In this document: one piece after another, positions 1-4,446 of the stretch
Layout of the letters: every line of letters starts with the position of its first letter
Numbering within the stretch: the stretch's first letter is position 1
Assembly (NCBI GenBank): GCA_030043455.1
Contig: JASHXQ010000235.1
Location: 1 to 6,479, forward strand
Length of the DNA stretch: 6,479 bases
Direction: 5' to 3'
Origin: Nitrososphaerales archaeon
GTDB lineage: Archaea > Thermoproteota > Nitrososphaeria > Nitrososphaerales > CADDZS01
Notes under the pieces: generated by a model
Database searches by the model: none
What the model was told of the DNA's origin: nothing
The model's input: the letters and a program-made list of their open reading frames with translations, nothing else
Translations under genes and position numbers: made by a program

Positions 1-354
1 TGCGAAAACAAAGTTATGCACCCTGTTTTCGAGCATGGCCTCCAGGACGTTGATCGTACCGATCAAATTGTAATCCAAATCGGCGCGCCGGTCAGAGAGA
101 CTGACTCGCATAAGAGCGTGGGCTGCCAGATGAAAGACTGCATCGCAGTCCACCGTCAATTGTCGTAAGAGTACTTGCTCTCTAACATCTCCCTCGACGA
201 TCCTCAGCTTTTCGTTGCGAGCTTGATGGGCTAGATTTTCTCTGAAGCCAGTAAGTAAATTGTCAAGTACAGTTATCTGCCAGCCATCGAGCAACAAAGT
301 GTCCACAAGGTGGCTGCCGATGAACCCGAGTCCACCGGTAACGAGAGCTTTCAT
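1..354 (-). CDS. NAD-dependent nucleotide-sugar epimerase/dehydratase, N-terminal 118 residues (cut by window edge)
   Basis: This is the N-terminal part of an extended short-chain dehydrogenase/reductase of the UDP-glucose 4-epimerase/GDP-mannose dehydratase type, a soluble enzyme acting on sugar nucleotides. The visible protein opens MKALVTGGLGFIGSHLVD, with the GxxGxxG NAD-binding motif at residues 7-13. The acidic residue that binds the adenosine ribose is D31 (VLDNLLTG), HLAA is at 75-78, and an N-x-x-G-T helix start is at 96-100. The sequence ends at NFVFA, just before the usual Ser/Thr, and the catalytic YxxxK lies outside the window, so the substrate cannot be judged. The ATG at 354 is fixed by homology; AAAGGGAG abuts it, too close for an ideal ribosome site. 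It follows hddA by 23 bases on the same strand, so cotranscription is likely. It may epimerise the heptose nucleotide or another sugar of the same glycan. Confidence 0.88.
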   Translation of the reverse strand, partial: MKALVTGGLGFIGSHLVDTLLLDGWQITVLDNLLTGFRENLAHQARNEKLRIVEGDVREQVLLRQLTVDCDAVFHLAAHALMRVSLSDRRADLDYNLIGTINVLEAMLENRVHNFVFA

Positions 355-377
355 CTCCCTTTCTTTACTCTCGCCAG

Positions 378-1361
378 CTAGACGTTATGCACTACCTTGC
401 TTCCTTCGAAATCAAACCTGAAACGGTACTCGACCAAGCCTTCTCGAGCTAGGGCAAGTCGCAACTCCCGTTGATTTTCGTCGCTGAACACCATCAAAAA
501 ACCTCCACCACCGGCCCCCATTATCTTGCCCCCGAGCGCTTTATTTTCCTTCGCGATTGAATACCAACGATCGATCCGATCATTGGTCATGTTGTTGGTA
601 ACCCCTCTTTTTAATGTCCAGTGTTCGTCCAAAAGCTCTCCGAACCTTCGAAGATCGCCGGATTCAATTGCCTTCCGGCTTTCGAGGCCGATACGCTTGA
701 TAGAATGCATTTTTTCGATCGCCTTCCCGTCTTCCAGAGCTACTTGTTGCTCTTGCCTTCGAAGTACTTCATTTGCGCTGCGCTTGATCCCGGTGTAAAA
801 CATCATAACGCCGCTTTCCAGCTCTGCGACAATTTCATCAGACAAATTGAGATCGTAGACCTTCACATCACCCTTGGTGCCGACGTCGTACGCCTTAATT
901 CCGCCGAGACTTGCGGCGTACTCGTCCTGTTTTCCGGAGGGCTCCTTCAGCCGGTTCATGGCGATGGCACAAGCCTCCTCTGCGATTTGTTCAGGCGTTT
1001 TTGTTATTTTTCGGTAGGCATAGAGCGCGTTGAGTAGCCCAACTGTGAAACTCCCGGAGGATCCCAAACCCGTTGAGGCAGGAGCATCTGCCAGTGAAAC
1101 GACCTCGACGTGATCTTGTATATTCAGAAGCTTCAGAGCTTCGCGGGCAGAGGGATGCTTGACTTCCTCACGATTATCCACGACTTCAGTCTGAGAGTAG
1201 CTGATACGAATGCCTGGCTCAAATCTTTTGTTCACGACGATGTGCATGTATTTGTTAATCGCGCCGGAGATGAAGAATCCCCCATACTTTGTATAATACC
1301 AAGGAAGATCAGTTCCGCCTCCTCCGAGGGGCATCCGGAAGGGAGTCCTCGAAATGATCAA
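378..1361 (-). CDS. hddA: D-glycero-D-manno-heptose 7-phosphate kinase (GHMP kinase)
   Basis: A 327-residue cytosolic GHMP-family kinase. HddA uses ATP to phosphorylate C1 of D-glycero-D-manno-heptose 7-phosphate, giving the 1,7-bisphosphate. All three family motifs are visible: the N-terminal RTPFRMPLGGGGTD (5-18), the ATP-binding loop PASTGLGSSGSF (94-105), and the C-terminal glycine motif KIMGAGGGGFLM (279-290). GKQDEYAAS (143-151) is the usual substrate/active-site segment of this subgroup. Length is normal for HddA. The start is TTG at 1361-1359: an in-frame stop lies only five codons upstream, and starting at the internal ATG (residue 10) would remove the conserved RTP segment. No good Shine-Dalgarno is correctly spaced. 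An 11-codon upstream ORF ends in a TTGA overlap with this start. gmhA, two genes of the same pathway and the epimerase are neighbours. Another sugar-kinase specificity (for example fucokinase-like) is possible but unlikely in this context. Confidence 0.9.
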   Translation of the reverse strand: MIISRTPFRMPLGGGGTDLPWYYTKYGGFFISGAINKYMHIVVNKRFEPGIRISYSQTEVVDNREEVKHPSAREALKLLNIQDHVEVVSLADAPASTGLGSSGSFTVGLLNALYAYRKITKTPEQIAEEACAIAMNRLKEPSGKQDEYAASLGGIKAYDVGTKGDVKVYDLNLSDEIVAELESGVMMFYTGIKRSANEVLRRQEQQVALEDGKAIEKMHSIKRIGLESRKAIESGDLRRFGELLDEHWTLKRGVTNNMTNDRIDRWYSIAKENKALGGKIMGAGGGGFLMVFSDENQRELRLALAREGLVEYRFRFDFEGSKVVHNV

Positions 1362-1393
1362 AGCCTGCGATTCTTAACGAATTTCCTCCACAT
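1358..1393 (-). other. 11-codon upstream ORF overlapping the hddA start (possible leader peptide)
   Basis: On the minus strand an ATG at 1393-1391 opens a short frame coding MWRKFVKNRRL. Its TGA stop (1360-1358) overlaps the hddA TTG start (1361-1359) as TTGA, the geometry of translationally coupled genes. The peptide is strongly basic. A TATACA-like box (1414-1420 region) lies about 25 bp upstream of this ATG, so a leaderless transcript starting here is conceivable. Against it: an A/T-rich box at 1393-1400 covers the ATG, and if that box is the true hddA promoter the peptide is not made. The frame differs by one from hddA, so a one-base sequencing indel joining it to hddA as an N-terminal extension is another reading. 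It may also be chance. Confidence 0.25.
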
Positions 1394-1400
1394 TATTTAA
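1393..1400 (-). promoter_or_regulatory. Candidate TATA-like box for hddA
   Basis: On the minus strand the box reads TTAAATAA, centred about 35 bp upstream of the hddA TTG. With the usual archaeal spacing this would put transcription start about 8-10 bases before the start codon, a very short leader. A GGAGG at 1389-1385 is too far (23 bases) from the TTG to serve it. The reading depends on the genome being archaeal. Confidence 0.35.
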
Positions 1401-1424
1401 CGGATTTGCGAAACTGTATAGAAA

Positions 1425-1440
1425 CACGCCTCGAGGAGTG
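1425..1440. promoter_or_regulatory. 16-bp imperfect inverted repeat, candidate operator
   Basis: CACGCCTCGAGGAGTG is a dyad with seven of eight base pairs matching (mismatch at 1428/1437) and no loop, around the perfect core CCTCGAGG. It lies about 25 bp upstream of the hddA TATA-like box in the divergent region shared with gmhA, a natural position for a regulator dimer. No other copy was noticed in the window. Function is inferred only from symmetry and position; such a short dyad can occur by chance. Confidence 0.3.
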
Positions 1441-1553
1441 CGAGAATCTGCTAGCTCTGAAATTTCTGATCCGATCTGATCGCTTCCCTTGGCGATCCAG
1501 TTTGATCATTTTGCGCGTTCCTGCAAACGGATGATGCCACGAGTGTTGAAAGC

Positions 1554-1560
1554 TAATTAA
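1554..1560 (+). promoter_or_regulatory. Candidate TATA box for gmhA, leaderless spacing
   Basis: TAATTAA is preceded by purine-rich GAAAGC, as in an archaeal BRE/TATA pair, and is centred 27 bp before the gmhA TTG at 1584. That spacing would place transcription start at or next to the start codon. No Shine-Dalgarno lies between box and start, consistent with a leaderless mRNA. Confidence 0.45.
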
Positions 1561-1583
1561 CGAATTTTGAACCCTCGATTTGC

Positions 1584-2198
1584 TTGGAATTGCCATCTGG
1601 TCGAACCAATAGTTACTTGGAAGAAGTTGCAGAGATAAGTACGAAACTCGATCGCGGAACTATTGATCAGGCAATCGAGATCTTTCTTGAGGCGTGGAAG
1701 AGTGATTCGCAAATCTTCATTATTGGGAACGGTGGGTCAGCTTCGACAGCGACTCACTTTGCCTGTGACCTTAACAAGTGGGTCTCCGACCGAGCAGATC
1801 GAAAATTTCGTGCTTTCGCACTTGTGGACAACATCCCACTGGTAAGCGCCCTAACGAACGATAACGGCTGGGGAGACGTGTACTCTGAGCAGCTTCGAAA
1901 TTTCTTTAGAAAGGGAGACGTGCTTGTCGCGATTAGTGTTCATGGTGGATCCGGAAGTGACCATGCGGGGCCCTGGTCTCAGAACTTGCTCAAAGCTGTG
2001 AAATACGCCCGGGATAACGGTGGTAAAGTCGTAGGTCTTGCAGGCTTCGATGGAGGGTTGCTAAGGACAGCTTCCGACTCTTGCATAGTAGTTCCTGCGA
2101 ACTCTACCCCCCACGTAGAGGGGATGCATCTCGTGCTGGCGCATCTGATGTGCGAACAGTTGAGGGAAAAAATCTCGACTGCTGCCGGACATTATTGA
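1584..2198 (+). CDS. gmhA: Phosphoheptose isomerase (sedoheptulose 7-phosphate isomerase, SIS domain)
   Basis: A 204-residue cytosolic SIS-fold enzyme; GmhA converts sedoheptulose 7-phosphate to D-glycero-D-manno-heptose 7-phosphate, the entry step of heptose synthesis. Seen: the sugar-phosphate loop IGNGGSASTATHF (47-59), SVHGGSGSDHAG (118-129), GLAGFDGG (151-158) and PHVEGMHLVLAHL (176-188). By alignment with E. coli GmhA, the zinc/catalytic positions H61, E65, Q172 and H180 correspond to H58, D62, E179 and H187, so two are replaced by other acidic residues; many GmhA-like SIS proteins share this pattern. The start is uncertain. TTG at 1584 is the first usable start after an in-frame stop at 1554-1556, another TTG follows at 1590, and neither has a clear ribosome site; a TATA-like box 27 bp upstream favours 1584. 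The gene stands alone on its strand, diverging from hddA and overlapping the transaldolase tail by 7 bp. Confidence 0.88.
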   Translation: MELPSGRTNSYLEEVAEISTKLDRGTIDQAIEIFLEAWKSDSQIFIIGNGGSASTATHFACDLNKWVSDRADRKFRAFALVDNIPLVSALTNDNGWGDVYSEQLRNFFRKGDVLVAISVHGGSGSDHAGPWSQNLLKAVKYARDNGGKVVGLAGFDGGLLRTASDSCIVVPANSTPHVEGMHLVLAHLMCEQLREKISTAAGHY

Positions 2199-2881
2199 GT
2201 AACAGTCTGAGGAGCCTTTGCGCTCTTTGAAAGAAAGTCGATCCACGCTTGGTCGAATTCGACGATTGTCTCTTCGGTTCTCTTATTGAAAGGCATTATC
2301 TTGAGGATTTTCGTGGGAATGGTCATAACGTGCGCGCCACAAGCGATGGCAGTCGACACGTCATCGGGTGTGCGGATGCTGCCCACAATCAATTTTGAAC
2401 TATAACCTCCTTCCTTCGCAAAAGCAACGTAATCGCGAATGATTTGGTTCGGGTCCTGCCCAGCTTCCTTAGCTCTGTTATAGAAAAGCGATACGAAGGT
2501 CGCTCCTGCTTTGGTGGCCAGGACTAGCTGGTTGAAGGTCATCATAACAGTCATGTTTGTCCTGATAGCCTCCTTCGTGAGCTGATTCACAACCTTGAGA
2601 CCGTCTCCGTTGCCGAACATGGCGACCTTTATGACGATGTTCTTGTGCCAGGATGCATATTCTCGAGCCTCGTCCAGCAAGTCGTGGACATTGTTTTTCG
2701 TAGTTTCGACGCTGATGGGCCCATCCACGATATTGCAAATATCCAACACCCTCTTTTTAAAATCCACACCTCCTTCCGCAAGGAAGATTTTCTGGTTGGT
2801 GGTGACTCCGTCAATCAACCCCCATGTAGAAATTTCTTCAATTTCGTTCAGAGAAGCAGTGTCGAGGAAAATCTGGACCAT
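2192..2881 (-). CDS. tal: Small transaldolase (transaldolase/fructose-6-phosphate aldolase family)
   Basis: A 229-residue class I aldolase of the short (TalC/MipB-like) transaldolase family; the fold is a single barrel and the enzyme acts in the cytosol. The Schiff-base lysine is K85 (NIVIKVAMF), the same number as in E. coli FSA. D7 (FLDT) and N29 (TTN) are present. Two positions that separate the activities favour transaldolase: E59 (Gln59 in FSA, Glu96 in TalB) and F133 (Tyr131 in FSA, Phe178 in TalB). The signature TTNP is TTNQ here (Q30), an unusual change. The ATG at 2881 is the first start after an upstream stop at 2905-2903; a CTTATTTA box lies about 33 bp before it. Family chemistry interconverts sedoheptulose 7-phosphate + glyceraldehyde 3-phosphate with fructose 6-phosphate + erythrose 4-phosphate, so beside gmhA it probably supplies heptose precursor. 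It follows hddC by 89 bases. Confidence 0.85.
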   Translation of the reverse strand: MVQIFLDTASLNEIEEISTWGLIDGVTTNQKIFLAEGGVDFKKRVLDICNIVDGPISVETTKNNVHDLLDEAREYASWHKNIVIKVAMFGNGDGLKVVNQLTKEAIRTNMTVMMTFNQLVLATKAGATFVSLFYNRAKEAGQDPNQIIRDYVAFAKEGGYSSKLIVGSIRTPDDVSTAIACGAHVMTIPTKILKIMPFNKRTEETIVEFDQAWIDFLSKSAKAPQTVTQ

Positions 2882-2910
2882 ATTTTCCGGATATTGGCAC
2901 GCTCAGATGC

Positions 2911-2917
2911 TAAATAA
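2911..2917 (-). promoter_or_regulatory. Candidate TATA box for the transaldolase gene
   Basis: On the minus strand TTATTTA, preceded by CAAATAC, is centred about 33 bp upstream of the transaldolase ATG. That would give a leader of some 5-7 bases. It sits in the 89-base gap after hddC, so the transaldolase may have its own promoter as well as readthrough from gmhB-hddC. Confidence 0.4.
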
Positions 2918-2970
2918 GTATTTGACCATATGATCCTTCAAATCTCTATAGGGAAGAGGCTGGGCCAGTC

Positions 2971-3681
2971 TTAATTTTCGAATAGCCCCGCGTTCTCCAA
3001 AAGAAATTTTTGGAATTCGCGCAATCCCGAAACGGTTCCGATTTCATAGAATCGATCGAAAGTGGGAAAGGCGGCTAATTCGTTCCTTTTGATCAATTTA
3101 CCATAGAATTCTTCTTCCCCGACCGCTCTACCCTCTGGTATATACTCGAGGGCTATTTTTTGTAGCAAGGTTGCCCCAAAATTAATCCAAGTCAACTCAG
3201 GATCGGTTCCACTCTTGTCATATTTCGTCACCAATCCATTCTGAACTTTGAGATCACTTTTTCCGAACTGATTGTGATTTTCCAACACCGCCATCGTTCC
3301 CAGCTTTCCTAAAGAATGAAAGTCGTCAATAAACTCAGCATAGTCCATTCGAAGGAATGAATCACCATAAGTGACCATGAATTCTGGCTCAAGGAGGCTC
3401 GTGGCATTTTTCAATGCACCTGCCGCCCCAAGGAGCTGATCTGGCTCTTTGCTGTATGAAATCGAGATTTTTAGGGCATCCCCTCCGTGAAAATAGTCCT
3501 CGATCACTTTTGATTTGTAACCCGCGCAGATGAGAAATTTTTGGAATCCATTTTTCAGCAGGAAACGGAGCTCGTAATCCAGAAAGGGCTTTCCCGCTAC
3601 TTGAACCATGGGCTTTGGGATGTTTTCGGTGAGCGGCCGCAATCTCGTGCCCAGACCACCGGCTAGAATCACAGCTTGCAA
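2971..3681 (-). CDS. hddC: D-glycero-D-manno-heptose 1-phosphate guanylyltransferase (sugar-phosphate nucleotidyltransferase)
   Basis: A 236-residue nucleotidyltransferase with a GT-A-like Rossmann fold. HddC joins a nucleoside triphosphate (GTP in characterised members) to heptose 1-phosphate, releasing pyrophosphate and activating the sugar for transfer. Seen: the N-terminal signature AVILAGGLGTRLRPLT (3-18) with the PKP lysine K23, LGAAGALKNA for base/sugar binding, the metal aspartate in VTYGDSFLRMD, and the C-terminal FYEIGT. There is no C-terminal hexapeptide-repeat domain, as expected for HddC-type rather than GlmU-type enzymes. Start is TTG at 3681-3679, placing the conserved motif at the N terminus as in homologs; GAGAGGGG lies about 10 bases upstream, rather far for a Shine-Dalgarno. 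It follows gmhB by 19 bases, indicating one operon. Specificity for GDP and heptose is inferred from the neighbours; from sequence alone it could be another NTP:hexose-1-phosphate transferase. Confidence 0.83.
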   Translation of the reverse strand: MQAVILAGGLGTRLRPLTENIPKPMVQVAGKPFLDYELRFLLKNGFQKFLICAGYKSKVIEDYFHGGDALKISISYSKEPDQLLGAAGALKNATSLLEPEFMVTYGDSFLRMDYAEFIDDFHSLGKLGTMAVLENHNQFGKSDLKVQNGLVTKYDKSGTDPELTWINFGATLLQKIALEYIPEGRAVGEEEFYGKLIKRNELAAFPTFDRFYEIGTVSGLREFQKFLLENAGLFEN

Positions 3682-3700
3682 AGAAAAATTACCCCTCTCA

Positions 3701-4297
3701 CTATTTTTTGATCAGTTTCTTGACGAGAGAGGGGACATCGCTGAACTTGCCGACGAGGAAGTCTGGCCGCGCTTTTTCTTCCTCGATCGTGCGATTCAGG
3801 AGATCCGTCATAGTGCCTACGAGAATCGTCCTCACGCCGGCCGCCCTCCCAGCTTTCACATCCACGAGAGAGTCGCCAACCATGAAAGACTCATCGAGAG
3901 CCAGGTCGAGATCTAAAGCTGCTCGATGGAACATCCCCGGCATCGGCTTCCTGCAATCACAGACCATCCTGTATTTCTTCAAAAGGGCGTTCGGATGATG
4001 TAGGCAGTAGTATTCTCCGTCATACTCCGCGCCACTTTTGGCCAGCTCTACTCTTATCTTTTGGTTCATCCGGAGAAGCTCCAAGTAGCTTATTTGCTTC
4101 TTCGCCACCCCAGGCTGGTTGGAAATAACGACGATCCTTGCGCCCATCTCCCGTAGAGCTCTAACTGTCTCTCCGGCGTGGGGCATGACCCTAAGTTGTT
4201 TTGCCGACAGCGGGCTGCCGATCCGGTCCTGATCCTTGTAAAAGACCAGTTCGTTTAGAACCCCATCTCTGTCTAGAAAAACGGCCCACGATTTCAA
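3701..4297 (-). CDS. gmhB: D-glycero-D-manno-heptose 1,7-bisphosphate 7-phosphatase (HAD family)
   Basis: A 198-residue cytosolic HAD phosphatase; GmhB removes the 7-phosphate from heptose 1,7-bisphosphate to leave heptose 1-phosphate for HddC. Motif I is LDRDGVLN, with nucleophile D9 and acid/base D11. Motif II is VISNQPG (57-63), motif III is K117 in CRKPMPG, and motif IV is MVGDSLVD with D142 and D146. The zinc-binding loop that marks GmhB is complete: C98-x-H100 and C113-x-C115. Length matches the family (E. coli about 190). Start is TTG at 4297-4295, directly before the motif I strand; the frame is open upstream to a stop at 4327-4325 but has no other start codon. A TTAATTTT box is centred about 27 bp upstream and no Shine-Dalgarno is clear, suggesting a leaderless mRNA. 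It is first in a probable operon with hddC. A histidinol-phosphatase role is less likely given the neighbours. Confidence 0.9.
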   Translation of the reverse strand: MKSWAVFLDRDGVLNELVFYKDQDRIGSPLSAKQLRVMPHAGETVRALREMGARIVVISNQPGVAKKQISYLELLRMNQKIRVELAKSGAEYDGEYYCLHHPNALLKKYRMVCDCRKPMPGMFHRAALDLDLALDESFMVGDSLVDVKAGRAAGVRTILVGTMTDLLNRTIEEEKARPDFLVGKFSDVPSLVKKLIKK

Positions 4298-4320
4298 GCC
4301 ATGCCATCCGGAATGAAAGA

Positions 4321-4328
4321 AAAATTAA
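4321..4328 (-). promoter_or_regulatory. Candidate TATA box for gmhB, leaderless spacing
   Basis: On the minus strand TTAATTTT is centred about 27 bp upstream of the gmhB TTG at 4297, the same distance as the gmhA box from its TTG. The bases just upstream are GC-rich rather than purine-rich, so a BRE is not obvious. The matching spacing is the main support. Confidence 0.45.
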
Positions 4329-4345
4329 GCGGCCGGAGAGCAGAA

Positions 4346-4396
4346 ATGTCGTTTCTTCTGGCTTTCATGGAACATGTTTCTGGAAGTCTCCGCTAA
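4346..4396 (+). other. 16-codon ORF with a Shine-Dalgarno-like GGAGAG upstream of GT2
   Basis: ATG at 4346 is preceded by GGAGAG with about six bases between them, one of the best-placed Shine-Dalgarno-like sites in the window. It opens a frame coding MSFLLAFMEHVSGSLR and stops at TAA 4394-4396, about 50 bases before the GT2 start and in a different frame. It could be a leader peptide, a remnant, or chance. If the promoter at 4413-4419 is the only one, this frame lies upstream of the transcript and is not expressed. Confidence 0.15.
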
Positions 4397-4446
4397 AAAT
4401 TTACATAAGAACCTTAAACCGTGGATTACGGATCCCGGTAGTTCTC

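Larger units (their letters stand above)
1362..1583. promoter_or_regulatory. Divergent intergenic region between hddA and gmhA
   Basis: This 222-base non-coding stretch separates two heptose-pathway genes read outward from it, so it should hold both promoters and could coordinate them. It contains an A/T-rich box for hddA (1393-1400), a TAATTAA box for gmhA (1554-1560), a 16-bp imperfect inverted repeat (1425-1440) and five GATC sites between 1468 and 1507. A 67-codon minus-strand frame spans it (1393-1596) but has no recognisable domain and runs into gmhA, so I do not call it a gene. Confidence 0.6.
4298..4446. promoter_or_regulatory. Divergent intergenic region between gmhB and the GT2 gene
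   Basis: These 149 bases hold the gmhB TATA-like box (4321-4328, minus strand) and, on the plus strand, A/T-rich stretches at 4400-4408 (TTTACATAA) and 4413-4419 (CTTAAAC). The second is centred about 31 bp before the GT2 TTG and is the better promoter candidate. A small CCGT/ACGG hairpin (4419-4431) lies between it and the start. Also present is a 16-codon frame described separately. Confidence 0.5.

Noticed and set aside
621..1037. 138-codon plus-strand frame antisense to hddA
   Set aside because: It is a shadow of a strongly supported GHMP kinase gene; no homologous motif was recognised in its translation.
1468..1507. Five GATC sites within 40 bp in the intergenic region
   Set aside because: GATC is common across the window, including three within 13 bp inside hddA coding sequence (569-581), so clustering here is not clearly special.
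1393..1596. 67-codon minus-strand frame filling the hddA/gmhA intergenic region
   Set aside because: It has no recognisable domain, is rich in Ser/Arg as in random frames, and runs into the start of gmhA and the likely promoters of both flanking genes.
4201..4446. N-terminal 82-residue extension of the GT2 frame
   Set aside because: It overlaps the first 97 bases of gmhB on the opposite strand, covers the intergenic region, and has no hydrophobic or domain features; the first membrane helix begins just after the TTG at 4447.
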